Positions 22,713 through 35,400 are shown, numbered from the stretch's first letter. The stretch: 64,000 bases of DNA from Klebsormidium nitens (GCA_000708835.1 DF236974.1:50626-114625), one strand, 5' to 3'. Translations and numbers: made by a program. Notes: generated by a model from the letters alone, not told the origin.

Positions 22713-25700
22713 TCAGTGCGCCTTCTTGCCAGGAACTGTCAGCTGACCGTACGACTGGAGCCGCGACTCCGACAATCCAAGCGCAGCAGCTCCGCCCTTC
22801 TTCTTCCTTCGCTTGCGCTTCTTCTTCCCCTCCGCATCGCCGCTCGCCTCCCCTTGCGCTTCCTGCTTCTCTTCAACCCCGTCAGCGCTCTCCTCTTTCT
22901 CGCGCTTCCGCTTCTTCTTCTCTTCCTTTCCGTTCGTCTCCTCCCGTCGTCCCTCCGCCTTCCGTCCATCCTCACTCCTAACCATCTCCTTAACCCCTTT
23001 CTTCTTTCTCTCACCCCCCTCCTTAACCCCGTGGTTTTCTTCCCCTTCCCTAACCCCCTTCTTCTCCTTCCTACCCCCCTCCTTAACCCCGTCCGTCGCC
23101 TTCTTAACCCGCTTGGTAACCGCCCCGTGGTGCTCCAGCGCCTTCTTCTTGCGCTCCTTGCGGCTCAGCCGCAGTTTGGCCTTAGCCCACTTGGGCAGCC
23201 GCCACTCGTCCGGCCGGTACGGCGCGATGTTTTTCAGCGACACTAGCGCGTTCAGCTCCTTGTCATCCATCGCCAGGATGTCGTCCGTCTGCAGCCCGAA
23301 CGTGTTGGACTTGACCTGTCACGCAAAAGCGGAATCAAAGCTTAAAGTGGCTTTGACGGTTAATTCGACGGTCATTTCCTGAAAAGAAGAGAATGAAAAG
23401 ATCCGAGGACTGTGCAATTAAATCTCCTTTTCGTTCAGCGCCAGGATGTCCTCTGTCTGCAACTCAAACGTTTTGAACTTGACTTGCAATGCATTGAAGA
23501 ATGGGATCAGGAGCGGTAGACTTTGGTAGTACAGCTCGTGAAAGAAGAGGACTCGAATACTGCTGCGAGAAGTGGTGCGTTCAGCTCCTAAAATCCAGGG
23601 CCAGGAGGTCGACCGTCTGCAGCCCGAACAGGTTGGACTTGACCTGAGAAGTAACAGAGGAGTGGCAAGTTCGAAGGAGTATACTTGTGCTATTCGATCT
23701 TAGAAAGAGAGGTTGAGAGGTCTCTGCGTTCAGTTACTTCTGTTGAAACTTGACACACGAAAGTAGCGGTGACGTTCGCTCTAGGCAAGTGATAATATTG
23801 TTCTGAGTCCTAGGGTTGTGGGAAAAAGACCAGAACAGATTCCGAACAAGCCCGTTCGACGTCTTGCTATTCACTCAGGGAGTTTTGCCATCTGACCCCG
23901 ACGTGTTGAATTGGACCTAAACCAACACGGTTCCTCGAGGTTCGAAGATTTTTACATAAGAGGCTTGGAAACCCCTTCATGGAATAAAGCCAGCGTGTTT
24001 CGTACTCAAGTTCCAACAGTTGAATAACGCCGTGTGCAGCTCGAAATTGTCCGTCGGCCGGCGTCGTCGAGAGCAGTCATCTTAAAACGGCACTCTCCAA
24101 AGTCTTTGACAACTCCAAATCTGCGAAGCGACCTCCACATCTTGTGCTTCGACTACAACGGCGGCTTCTCTTGGGGACCAATATGCAATAAAATTACGAG
24201 CCTGCCACTTGTGCGCGAGTAGCTGGCAGAGAACGACTAATGACCTGGTGGGTCCGCCAACAGAAGGGCTTGCAGCAAACACAAAAGCGGAAAGTCGAGC
24301 AGGCGGTCTTACGTCCAACATGAGTTGGTTCTGCTTCGACTTTAGGGTATCTACCAGCATGCATAGAAGACGCTGTTGCTCGCAGATGCTCAGAACGACG
24401 TAAAAGGTATTCTGTTCAATCCGCCTACGCCCTTCGATCGAAACGCTCTGACCAACATGCACAGACTCCCTACAAGATCCCGTCTCCTCTCGGCAAAGCC
24501 CAGCGCACATCAAGCGAAAGTTGGAAAACACAGCACGCCCAATCTGCAACCCAAATCTCCCTCACAACTCACTGCACCCACAAAATACCCGAATCTCAAG
24601 AGAGGTACGAACTGAAACCATTCCCCTCACCTGTGCATACTTGAAGCGCGTCGGCAGGTCCCCCACCACGTCCTCGTAGTCCAGCTTATAGTACTCCTCC
24701 AGCTTCTTCTCAAACGCCTGCTTGTCCTCCTGGAGCACTCGGTACGCGCGCTGCCGCTCCTCGTCTTCCTCTTCCCCCCCCTCCTCCTCCTCTTCCTCTT
24801 TCCCCCCTTCGTCCTCACCCTCGTTTCCCCCCCCTTCCTCGTCACTGTCTTCCTCCCCCCCATCTTCGTCCGCCCCCTCCTCTTCTGAATCATCCGCACT
24901 CTCGTCGTCTGAATCCTTTCTCTGGACGTCGTTTTCGCTGCCCCCTAACCGCATCCTGGCCGCCTTGAAACCGACGGCTTTACTTGGCCCCACGGCAGCG
25001 GGTAAATTTGCGGTTTCGTCTTCGTCGCCCTCTGGCGGGGCCCAGTCCCCGTCTTCGTCTATACCTGCAGGCGCAAACCGCGGCTGACTGAGCGGGTTCG
25101 ACGAGATAAGCAGCGGCTAAGTAGCCAACCATAACCAGGACCCCCAAAAAAGCCATAAAAGAAACGAGTATTGCTAATGCTTGAAGCGTTCTTTAATGGC
25201 TTCAATACACTGACGGGCTTTAAATGACGTCCCGGAGCACTCCACAACATGTACCTGACTCCTGACGCGAACATGCAGTCTGACCTTTTCTCTTCATCTT
25301 GCCGTGCTCTGAGAATCGGTTCTTAACCCTGATCGTAAACCGAAAGAAGTAGCCCTGTTATTTGCTTCCCAACTACTTCGTTGCGAAACACCACAGCACG
25401 TGTTGTCTGAATCTCAAGCGTTGCTCTGACGGGGGACCTGCCGGTTGGCATAAAAGCAAGGCACCGAAGTTGCCAGTTTGACTAAACGACCAAGTGAAAC
25501 GATCACAAGAAAGCCCCTAAATCTTCCCGCCAGTCCCTCTTCAAGTATACCACCTGGAGGCTCCATCAGCAAATGTTTTACCGTTTGGGCACCAACATAA
25601 ATATTACGTCCAAATCATGGCAACTTTAAACAAGCCAGGGAGACATCCCAGTCAAGGGCCGACCATCCAACGCACGTACCTAGAAGCTCCTCGTCGTCCT

Positions 25701-27257
25701 CCCCGCCCTCGTAGTACTCCTCCCCAAACATCTCCCGCATCTGCTTATCATAAGCGGCCGGGTCAAAGTCGTCGTCCAGGTCCACCAGCTGCTGCAGCTT
25801 GGCGCCGTCCAGGCTGCCCGCCATCTCCTTGATGCGCTCCAGCTTCTCCTGCAGCTCTTTCTTCTTGATGTTCTTCAACCGCTTGAGCTCTTCCTTGCGC
25901 GCCGCCGCCTCCGCCACCGCGCGCTCCTCCCGCTGCTGTCGGGCTCGTTTCCTGCAGTATGCAAACGACGTTTTGGCAGGTGTTTGCGCTTTGCAAAACG
26001 CACACTGTTTTCTGCTTTTTTCTTTCCTCCTCCTTTCATTTCCTTTCTGCATCTTCTTTCCTGCGCTGTGTTTCTGTTTCCTGCGATTGACTGGCCGGAT
26101 GATAGACCAGCGAAGCCCGGGGCACCGACCAGAGGGGCTAACGACCAGAGCGGCTGATTTTTCCAAGAACTTTTCTCCTGGTAATGGTCTTCACTGTGAG
26201 CCCCTTTCAGACGCACCACCGCCCATCAGAACCACCACCAGCATGACAAGTATTTCATCAAAGCATGCCCTTCCCACCACCCCAAAAAGTGAAAGAGGCG
26301 CCACCAAAAACCTCTCAGCATTCGGACGCACCTGGCATCATCCGGCCTGCGCACCGACCCCTCCACAGAGCGCGCATGGCCCACCACGTGCGCGGCCCCC
26401 GGTTCCTCGAACCTAAAGTTATACTGCTTCTCAAACTCTTCTTGGCGCTCAACCTCCTCCTCGTCCTCGCTCACGTCCGGGTGGTCATCCACAATCTCCC
26501 CATAAGTCGGCACCCGGTCCGCGTCCTTATCGACCCACTTTCTATTTGCCAAGTAATCCTTCAGAAAGCGCTCCCCCTCGTCGAGCGCGTCATCCTTGCC
26601 AAAGTACGCCTCGAGCCGAGCCATGACTTCGTTGTCTTTCGGGGCCGGAGCGCCTGCGAGTGTTGACGTCGCGGCGTCCGACGGCCCCTTTCGCACCCTG
26701 AGCAGATCGTCCTCTTCCTCATCGTCGCTCTCTGCACCCCCCACCCCCCTAAGAAACTCATTCTTCAGCTCCTCCTGCTCCTCGACATACGTCTTCCCCT
26801 TGCGCTTCAGCCCCACCCTCTTATCGTCATCCTCCTCATCGCCCCCCCCTTCCAGCAGCTGCTGTGCCACTACGTCCTTCAGATACACTGCCTTCTGCTT
26901 CTTGTCTCCAGTCTTCTGCGTTCCTCCCCCGGCCCCACCACCCTCCTTAAAGAACGCCACATCGCTCTGATAGATAGACGGGTCCTTCTGCCGGATCCTG
27001 GACAGAGTTTCAAAAATTTGCGCCTCCGTTTCTTCTGGCAGGAGGCCATCCTCGTCTTCTGACTCGTCGTCTGAGTCCGAATCCTCTTCCCCAGCAAGCC
27101 CCGCCTTTTGGAGCTCTTTCAGCCGGTGCAGATCATCCCGCTCCTTGTTGTGCTTGAAGCGCCGGGCATATTCCTCATTGACAGTCAACGTGTCAATCTC
27201 CCCCGCCTCCCCATCATCTTCCAGAATGCTTTGCTTCCGCTTCTTTGGGCGCCCCAT
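22713..27257 (-). CDS. KRI1: KRI1 homologue, ribosome biogenesis factor
   Basis: Nucleolar protein that works with Krr1 in small-subunit (SSU processome) maturation. Four exons: 27257-26332, 25951-25680, 25064-24631, 23315-22713; 744 aa. The N-terminal Kri1 region is clear: MGRPKKRKQSILEDD, then LTVNEEYARRFKHNKERDDL, long acidic Asp/Glu tracts, ERFLKDYLANRKWVDKD and the SVRRPDDAR|KRARQQREERAV coiled region. The conserved C-terminal block spans the last junction: EEYYKLDYEDVVGDLPTRFKY|, then SNTFGLQTDDILAMDDKELN and IAPYRPDEW. The tail after this is Lys-rich with internal repeats and probably a nucleolar signal. Both very acidic and very basic low-complexity stretches create long spurious open frames on the other strand. 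Intron 3 carries several decayed copies of the start of exon 4. Confidence 0.93.
22970..23120 (-). repeat. Coding minisatellite in the KRI1 tail
   Basis: The basic tail contains repeated units of the form GVKEGG followed by a Lys-rich stretch and KKGV. On the plus strand this shows as recurring cttaaccccg or ctaaccccc blocks between pyrimidine tracts. Units are about 14-16 codons and imperfect. Confidence 0.6.
23434..23930 (-). repeat. Decayed tandem copies of the KRI1 exon 4 acceptor and 5' end inside intron 3
   Basis: The real exon 4 start, read on the plus strand near 23269-23320, contains gccaggatgtc, gtctgca and ttggacttgacctg. Copy 1 (23434-23490) has gccaggatgtc, gtctgcaa and ttgaacttgactt; copy 2 (23578-23652) has gccaggaggtc, gtctgcagcccgaaca and ttggacttgacctg. 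Spacings from the real exon are 168 then 160 bp. Weaker remnants occur near 23730-23755 and 23890-23920. Copy 2 keeps an intact AG acceptor. Confidence 0.8.
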
Positions 27258-28053
27258 GACTCGGATTGCTGGAGTCGCAGAAGCGCTAGATACCTACTTT
27301 AGACAAAGAGCAACCTCACCTGCTTCCAATATCATTGACAAATGGCCGGGCTGTTGTCACAAAGTTCAAGCCGGCGCCCGCTGACACTGGGGCAGCGGAT
27401 TCCCTACGACAGGTTTCAGTGTCGTAGCAGCCCCATGCCTTTGATGGGTACGGGCTTATGAGAAGAGAACATTCAAAAGCTTAACCTTGTTTCTACATGT
27501 TTGAAAGCAGGGTTACTGTAACCGAGTTCCACAACCAGCACAAAAGGCTGGCCCCAGATCGAGGTGAACAGGCAAATTGCAATGCTGAGCCATAGATTCT
27601 AGAGAAAGAGGAAAAAGAACGAGACGAGGACTCTAGGGAGGAGAAAGCTGGCCACTTTCGCCCCTCAATCGATCGTCATCTATATCCCAGGATAGGTAGC
27701 GTAAAATTGCCCTCTAGATCTTTACATACGATAGAGAGAGCCCCTTAGAAGACCGGGCCTTTCGCAATGCGGCAAGTGCCCGCAGGGGGCGCAAGGGCAA
27801 CAGAACAAAATTCCACGTTCCACAGGGACTAATCAGATGTCACTGAGTTTGAAGCCGGACTTTCGCAAGCTGGGTGCCAATGAGACACGAACAATGTAGT
27901 CCGCTGGTTGGTACTCAAAGTATCAGGATCGGTGGCTATGGTTGGGGCTAAAGGCGCACAATTTGCAACTGGAGCACCTTTGCGCAGCCGTAGAGGTGGT
28001 GGTGGTTTTGCAGCAGAATGGGATAGGGAAGTGGTGGCTAAGGTCATGCCCGC
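27258..28053. promoter_or_regulatory. Divergent intergenic region between KRI1 and the glycosyltransferase-like gene
   Basis: Two genes start at its ends and run outward, so it should carry both promoters. It contains the second copy of the 25-bp exact repeat at 27448-27472. Confidence 0.45.
27448..27472 (+). repeat. 25-bp exact repeat, copy B
   Basis: Identical over 25 bases to 10185-10209. Here it lies about 190 bp from the KRI1 start codon and about 580 bp before the glycosyltransferase-like start codon. Both copies sit in gene-upstream DNA. Confidence 0.75.
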
Positions 28054-29229
28054 TTGAAACAGGCAGTCTCAATGGCAAGAAGAATCTGGTGCGGTCTGGC
28101 GCTAGTTGCCTTGCTGTGCATTGCGCTTCTGGCCGTCAAGCTGGGGAACGAGAAGGATCCTGGGATGCTGCTGGGCTTCCAATGCTCGGGCGTTCCGGTG
28201 TCTGCAACACAGTCAGCCAAGAGTGTGGCGCCCCCTGCTGTCCTGGTGTCGTACTCTTACTTTGAGAAAGATGCGATTCAAAAGGAGAACCTGGACTTCT
28301 TTCTTGCGGTTGGTATGGGGCTGGGGGAAGCCGCACGCCGCCTTGACAACACCGACTTCTCAATCGTAGTCAGTGGAGACCTATGCACTCCGTGCAAGCG
28401 CTTATACCCCCATGCTCCGCAGAAAGAAAACGTGGCCGAATCTGAGGTCCTCCGGGAGGCTTTCACTGGCGCGGGGGTGACACTCCTCTTCCGGAAAGAG
28501 AATGTCGGAATGGACTTTGCGGCGCACAACGTCAGCATCGAGTGGGCGCGCCAGCAGAAAACAGCCGGCAAGTATAAGTATTTCATCTTTCTGAACAGCT
28601 CTGTACGGGGCCCGTTCTTTCCGTCGTACATGCCCCATGGTTGGCGGTGGATGCAAGCCTATACGGACCGCTTCCAAGGGGACATTGCCGCCGTCAGTTC
28701 TTCGATCGTGTGCCTGCCGCACGAGGACCGCTACGGGCCCCATCTCGAGTCCTGGGCCTTTGCGCTAATACCTGAGTCCCTTGAGCTGTTGATTCAAGCT
28801 GGGGTTTTCAACATTCGGGAGTGCAAGTTTTGCGCGGACGGGGTGATTGCTGGGGGGGAGTATGCAATTACGGAGGTGCTGATGACGCAGCACGGCCGGA
28901 ATGTGGCATCGCTTATGTCAATGTACCCGCTAGACACTGACTGGCGGGACTCCAAGCACTGGGGGTGTAACAACAACGTACATCCGAGTCGGCATGGCAC
29001 TTACGATGGGATCACGATGCACCCGTTTGAGGTGGTGTTTGTGAAAGCGAGTTGGCACGTGGGTGAACCGTTTGTTGAGCGTTACTCAGAGTGGTCCAGA
29101 AAGCAAGCAGAGGGAGAGGACACGACGAGCGGCTCGTTCGATAATGCAATGTTCAGGTACGCGATCAGCCCGCAGGCCGAGGAGGCAAAGGATGTCAAAT
29201 CTTGTTATGATGTGTTAGGAAGGAGTTGA
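28054..29229 (+). CDS. Single-exon type II membrane protein, RgpF-like glycosyltransferase candidate
   Basis: Intronless open frame of 391 aa, in contrast to the intron-rich neighbours. Residues about 10-27 form one hydrophobic segment after MARR, typical of a Golgi type II signal anchor. The lumenal part has AVLVSYSYFEKD, then FRKENVGMDFAAHN and YFIFLNSSVRGPFFPSY; the pairing of an NVGxDF motif with a later LNxSxxGPF motif recalls the rhamnan-synthesis F (RgpF) family and related eukaryotic glycosyltransferases. Several Cys residues (CTPCKR, CKFCADG) could form disulfides. A role in cell-wall or glycoprotein glycan synthesis is inferred. An alternative start lies six codons downstream. The family match is by motif memory only and no donor or acceptor can be named. 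Confidence 0.7.
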   Translation: MKQAVSMARRIWCGLALVALLCIALLAVKLGNEKDPGMLLGFQCSGVPVSATQSAKSVAPPAVLVSYSYFEKDAIQKENLDFFLAVGMGLGEAARRLDNTDFSIVVSGDLCTPCKRLYPHAPQKENVAESEVLREAFTGAGVTLLFRKENVGMDFAAHNVSIEWARQQKTAGKYKYFIFLNSSVRGPFFPSYMPHGWRWMQAYTDRFQGDIAAVSSSIVCLPHEDRYGPHLESWAFALIPESLELLIQAGVFNIRECKFCADGVIAGGEYAITEVLMTQHGRNVASLMSMYPLDTDWRDSKHWGCNNNVHPSRHGTYDGITMHPFEVVFVKASWHVGEPFVERYSEWSRKQAEGEDTTSGSFDNAMFRYAISPQAEEAKDVKSCYDVLGRS

Positions 29230-32200
29230 CAAATAAGCTTGGGATAAGTGCTCCATTGTTGAAGGCACATTGGCCAGCGGGGCATGTGCTGCTTACTAGT
29301 GTAGTACTGGTACGAACCGGCGATTTCGAGAAGCTTGAAACGGTCAGGTCCAGCAGGAAACCCGGCACAATGAGGTTGAGGGATAATCTAGACAGTTTCG
29401 CTGCAATTTGCCGTGTGCAGTCGTTCTACTTGCTTGCATGTCCGGTTCTTCAGGGTAGCATGGTTGTCAATCACGCAAGTCCCATAAGTTTCCGGTGGGT
29501 CAATTTGTGAAACTTTCGATGTTTTAGACATCGGAAGTTTTTGAAAGCACCTTATTGAACTAGCTGGAGCCAGTGAGTCCATCCTGCTCGCGTGCAACCT
29601 TTGAACCGGCTGATGTACCTACCATTTTTGACGTAGAATCGAAGCAACTTGGAGTTGCACAACCGAGTTCTTGCCGCGCCTGCCGTGCTCACCGCATGCA
29701 TGAAGGAGTTAGTATATTAGATACGTGCATGACCAGGAAAGCAATCTCTTATAATGCGATCGATGAATTTGAACATGCTGCACGGGCCGATGCGCGACAG
29801 ATCCAACATATGATATGCACATGGAGTGACCCGTACTTGCAGCTGAGCGGCTATAGTCAAACTCGGGCTGAAAGGGCCGAGTCTGCGCTGCCGACGCTCA
29901 TGGTGCATTTTATGAAACCTCGCCCTATTAACCAGCCCACGTGGCCGCGGAGCCATGTTTAGCTGCCAATCAGGTTTGAGTGCACATGAGATTTCCATGC
30001 AGACATCCGCAACTATTCGAATAACGTTGTTAGGTGTCATTCGGCAACGTCTCGCTTAAGCTTCAATCTTTACTACATTTGGTCGCCTCTGGTACTCTTA
30101 CGAGGTTCGATCACATAGAACAGTGCTTTGAGCCTTGTTGGGCCAGGGATCAACGTTCTGTAAACCGACGGCTTTTGCACGAAGTTACGTCCAGGGACAG
30201 CAGGGAGAAAGGTAGACTGTATTTGCTGATTCACATTTGCGCAGAACTCAACGTACTCCGCTTTGTCCTGGCTCAGGCGGTTCCTTTCGAAACCAGACGG
30301 AGTCAGCTGAGATAGGACGTGTGAAATCAAGAGGGTATGACTTGCCACAGACTCTTGCTTCGAACTGACGTCCTGATGGTCACGTCAGCCTCCTCCGAGA
30401 CGCCCCAACTCCTGTTAGGCCATGGGGCACCGCTAGTTTCAGGGAGATCCGACTCTAGTAGAGTTCAGATCTCACGAGTATTTGCAACGCTTGGTCCTAA
30501 AGCATCTCCGCCTCCTGAGCCCTCGAGCGGAACAGTACTAGAGGAGTTCCTGAAGCGGTTGCTAGTTCCCCGCAGGCCGTTCCTCAGATCAATGTTATTC
30601 CTCGCTCATTAAAATTGACAGCTTGTTTTAACATTGAATGCCAACTAGCTTCCGATCCATCTATATTGGAAGCGGTACCCGGCGTTTAGGACTGGAGAGC
30701 TTGCCTGCTCCCTGATTCCACCCTGCCGAACCACAAGGAACTGAGGAGCATGCAGGACCGGCGGCCACCCAAACATCTAGACATTTTAACGAGGGCCTGG
30801 TTTTGGGGGATCCCCCTATCCTCCCTCTATTGGCGGCAGACGTTCGCGGCCATCTCCACCCCATCAACACCGGAGAGTGTGGATGGCGGACTTCACAATC
30901 GAGTTGCTCAGAATCGAGCCGCCGAAGAAAAGGAAGAGGAGCAATATGACAGAAGAATCAAGCACTAGAATATCTGAAGTCTTTTAAGTTATTTTGGTAA
31001 GCCAAAAAAATGCACACAGCTCCATTCAAGTGCCACGATTGTCAGGATATTGCTACAACCTGACAAGGAGCACGTCTATTTCGGTCGTCTTGGGCATTGA
31101 GACGATTGCACACTCACTTGTCTGGAGTCGCGCGCTCACCAGCTTTTGCTGGGGTTGGCACCCTGCATGTGTTTATGGTTGCAACTTCTCTTCATGAAAC
31201 GCGTCGGCGCTGGCGCTTCCGCGCCATTCTGCCAGCTGTTTTGTTTGGACCGAAGATCCTCGCATTGCCTATTACAGGCCTGCATCCAAATGAGTTTGAC
31301 TGGAAAGCTCTCATCTTCTCAAGACTGAAGAGGCGGCAGCGGCGTACGCTTCTACTACTAGGCTCCGCTGGAGCGCTCCATGAGCTGTACGTACGGCCAA
31401 GCTCTCTGCATGATGTGCAAGACCCTCACGGGTTCGAAATATAGCCTCTAGGTAAACCCGGATGGTTCTGAGTCTGGGAGTATGAGTCGTCCGATAGAGC
31501 GCGGTGATCATGTTTGGACGGTCGAGGGCTGCCATAGCGCATCCACGTGGTACACACAGGTTTTAACCTAGCACCTACCAAATCAAAACCTCCAAACCCA
31601 GAAGCCATGTGCATGTGACTGCACAAAGCTGCTGGCTGGTCTCATCATGATCACTGAAGAACGTCCAGTGTGGCTTCTCTACATCAATTTTCAGTTGACG
31701 GATTCGTCTCTCACCGTCTTCTTGCTTCTCTCCAGAACCTCAGGGTGTCTCCTTTGCACGGATAAGAGCCGCACTTTTCATCGAGCTTCAAGCAAGGGCT
31801 TCTTCACGTTCCTGAAAGCTGCGCCTTTCACCAGAGCTTTCAAGCAACTTGGGTGTTTTTACTCTCCTGAAGGACATCAATCTGTGCAAGTAGAATATCT
31901 GGCATAAGCGCAATTGTATCTTGAGTTGCTTGGCGGAGATGGCATTGTTGAGTCATGCGATGCCGCGGTCACTTTCAGCAGGCTTTATGCAGCATTCAGG
32001 CCGTAGTGGCGGCCAGATGGTACGCTTTCAACTTCTGACCCTTCACTTTCTGCTGACAAGAAGCGGTATAATGTGCAACGGACATAGACTTGTAGACGGC
32101 TGCTACATTGGCTTGTCTGTTGCAACATGAAGACTACCATTGGGCTACATAGATCTACTCAGCACTGAGTAGTTTTGCAAACTACCGTATGCCAGTCAGA

Positions 32201-32459
32201 CTGTATTTCAAGCTTTAATGACTAGTGACAGGGGAACCTGACTTGAGTCCACAGCCTCTGATTTAACTTTCCCTGGCTTGCTTGCGGAAGCACACCACTC
32301 TCTTCAATGTGCGGCCTGCAATCTCTCCCTGTTTGCTGTTTGTAGGAAAGGTCACCGCGTCCGTCTACAGTCAGAGTTTGCAGTCCCCTCCGTCCACCAT
32401 GTCGGGCCTGTCTCAAGCGGCTGCACCAAAAGACACAAACAGGCCAAGCGGCTGAAGTC
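29230..32459. other. 3.2-kb gene-poor interval, nothing recognised
   Basis: Between the glycosyltransferase-like gene and the DUF1995 gene. The longest open frames (for example 29573-29962 and 31097-31444 on the plus strand) lack motifs, and I found no chain of exons with a recognisable product. It may hold UTRs, an unrecognised gene or noncoding RNA. Confidence 0.4.
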
Positions 32460-35400
32460 ATGGCTATCCATCAGCTGTCATCATTTGTGGACAAAGGCAG
32501 CCAGAAGAATAAGCTGTGCAGCCGGAAGAGTGTGCTTAGGAAAGGTGGGGCCGGCCGGGGGCGTGTGACTGCCTCGGCTGCCGGGGGCACGGTGCAATAT
32601 CCGGAAGATTACGACGAGGTTTTGGAACAGGTGAGCTGTCCATTTTATGGTTGATGTCTGTTGAGTAGTCTCCTTGTGCCAGGCTAGGTGCACTGTTACA
32701 TTCTCTCTGATTACAAACAACCAGGTTGATGTCTATCTAGTCTGACTGAGCCATATTTCAAAATCAAACCGAGTAACAATATATTTTCTCGTGAACAGGT
32801 TCGGATAAGTACAGCTGCAGCTTTGAAAGATGGGAAGCAACTGATAGAGATCGAATTTCCAACTGCGGGTCTAGACAGCACTGCAGGTAAGGGGTGCGAA
32901 TTAGTTGCAGGGGTTGTTGCACCTGCTCTTTGCATTTAGGAAAGCGGAAGAGGTAAAGCAACGCAGTCTTCTTGTCTCTGCCGCACATGTGGTCTATGCT
33001 TTCCTTGTAACCAAGGAGGTTAGGAGAAGCCAATCGCCCTGTGTACACTAGGCGCAGTTGGACTCTCCTTGGTCTTGCACACCAGTCAAGCAAGGCAGAT
33101 CTCCCAGTCAAGCAGGATCGGAGGTTCATCAAGTGACCACATGGGAAAACAGAGTCTCATTCGAACCTTGCTGTGCCACTGCAGGGGATGCCGAAGGGGG
33201 TATGGAGATGAGCATGAGCATGACCGCGATTCGGGAGTTTTGCAAGATGTTTGTCCAAACCGACCAGGCCCCGAAGACCCGGATAGTGAGTTGTCAAGGC
33301 TCGAATATTGACGTCTCAATCTGCTGTCTACTCGTTTGACGTGTGGCTGAGAAGCGGCATATCTATCGAGGCCCGGATGAGCAGACACGAGCTCTGCTTT
33401 ACCTTCATTCTGGTCCAGTCTGTCCAGTCCTGTTCGTGTCTTGGTCTCAACATCTTCCTCCAATGTTTGTCCTCTCGAGATAATCGACTTCCGTTACTCG
33501 ATTCACGGTTTGATGAAGGCCACTTCGGACTCTCTTTGGCTGATTCAACGTGCAAGAGCCCAACTCTTTCTCATATACCTCAGCCGGCTGTGCAGTTCTT
33601 TCCTGACAAGAAGGAGTCGGTGCTCGCCAGGGGAGGAACTTTTGAGGGGACACCGTTCAAGATCGACTTCCTTACGAGCCCCAGTGGTCTTAGCGACATT
33701 GGGTGGGAGAAGAAAGTGAAGATGACGGACCGTGTGCAGCCGTCCGACGAGGCAAGTCGACCATAAGCCAATGCTCCGCACAAAAGATACTTTCTCTATA
33801 GATGAAAGCCCCCCGAAGGACTCTAATATAGTTCCGCATCAGAGCACGCTATCCATATGCAACAATTGGTGCGAATCAACTGGTCTCCAAATTCTCATCT
33901 CGTTGTTATACGTCCTTCTGCTGTTTATGGTTGCCTCTGCACCCTGCAACTCGAAAGATTGATTTTCGACTTTTGAACCCTGCTTATTTTCATGAACACT
34001 GGTGCAGATCTTTGTTGTCGCGTACCCCTACTTCAACGTCAACGGTGAGTTGACCAAACCCGCAAGCTCGTTGTATGGGGCGCGGATGTACCCTGAACTA
34101 TTCCCGCGTCACTTCTTTCCCTTTGTTCCAACGATTGCCTGGCTCTGGTCGCAATTGCTCAAAAGGATGATTGAAGAACGAACAGTCGTCCGGAACTCGT
34201 TCGAGGCCGCCATTCTGCGGCCGGACACAGCTTCAAAGACGTTCCCTTTTCTGGCCCAGCTACCTCCTCTAGCTTTCGCCGACCTTGACAATTGCCCAAA
34301 CCCATTGGGCCGTTGCTGCCGCCAAGAGCAGCGTCGGTGGCACCGTCAAAGCTCTTGCTGAGCTCCATCAAAATTTTGAAATGCCCAAGCCGTTTAGACG
34401 CCCGAAACCCTGGGCAATCAGGCGGTATCTCCGTGCAGAGATGCTGGCGGTCGAGGAGCTGTGGAAGGACTCGGCGGGGCCTTCCGGGCGGCCGATCATC
34501 GTTTTCAACGGGGAGATGGACCGGATTCGAAGCGGCTGTAAGTGCGCCGTACGAACACCCTACAGCTGTCGTGCTTCGGGCTCATGTTCAGAGAGTCTTT
34601 ACTGCCTGATTTTGAACGTCCGTCACCAGTCCAGTCCGACAAACGGGGCATCGTTTGATTGGGCTCGGCAGACAGATCTACGGGTCCTCGCTTATCGTTA
34701 ACCAGTGACAGTTCGCGTCTCCTTGAGGGCAGATACTTTTGCGGAAGAGCAAACGGGTCACAACAACTGCAGGCCCTGATATGCATAAAGCTCACTTTCA
34801 CTTGCTGGCACATGGTGTCACGACAGTAGCGCAAACGCGGACGCACCGTTGGATGCTTTGCTCCATCTCGTTGAACCAGGCAAAAAGCTCTTTTATGTTC
34901 TTTTCTTCAATTTCGAGTCGATGCGAAGAGTCCTGCCATTGAACCGGTCTTGTCTGGAACCCAACTCGGTCAGCTCCTCGAGCTGTGCACTTTGCAGAAG
35001 CAACGAAAAGCAAGGACAGTTTTTACCAAACGCGAAACGAAAAGGATGGTCAAAATCGGACGGACAAGCGGGATCGTTTTGGTGGCCTTAACGATGGAAG
35101 AACGTAAGGGTTGCCTGCAACGAGCCGGCAGCCAAGCTCCGCCCAGGTTGTTGTTCGGTTTACACTCGTCCGCGTTCGCTAACAAACACATCGTCGTCCA
35201 AGAACCTTACCATTTACGGCCCACCGTTTTCATCGCAGCATTCCCTGAAACTTGCTCCCTTTCGCAGACTACCCTCCCTTCTTCTACCCTAAACTGGGAC
35301 AGCTCGCCAAAACGTTCCTTCCAAAATTCGAAGCTGCTTACTACATCCACAACTTCAAGGGGCGGTACGGTGGGAAGTTATTCAGGTGGGTCGATTCTTA

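Noticed and set aside
23030-23110. Telomere-like ctaaccccc strings
   Set aside because: They do not form a regular telomeric array and are codons of the repeated GVKEGG-type segment of KRI1 on the minus strand.
22485-23382. Long plus-strand frames rich in Leu, Pro, Phe and Ser
   Set aside because: They are the reverse complement of the Lys/Glu-rich KRI1 tail; the minus strand carries conserved KRI1 motifs.
24722-25087. Plus-strand poly-Ser/Pro frame
   Set aside because: Shadow of the acidic KRI1 exon 3.
25799-26416. Plus-strand frame of 205 codons
   Set aside because: It spans KRI1 exon 2, an intron and part of exon 1 on the opposite strand and has no domain of its own.
31330-31445. tRNA-like gggttcgaaat box
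   Set aside because: No acceptor, D or anticodon stems can be built around it.
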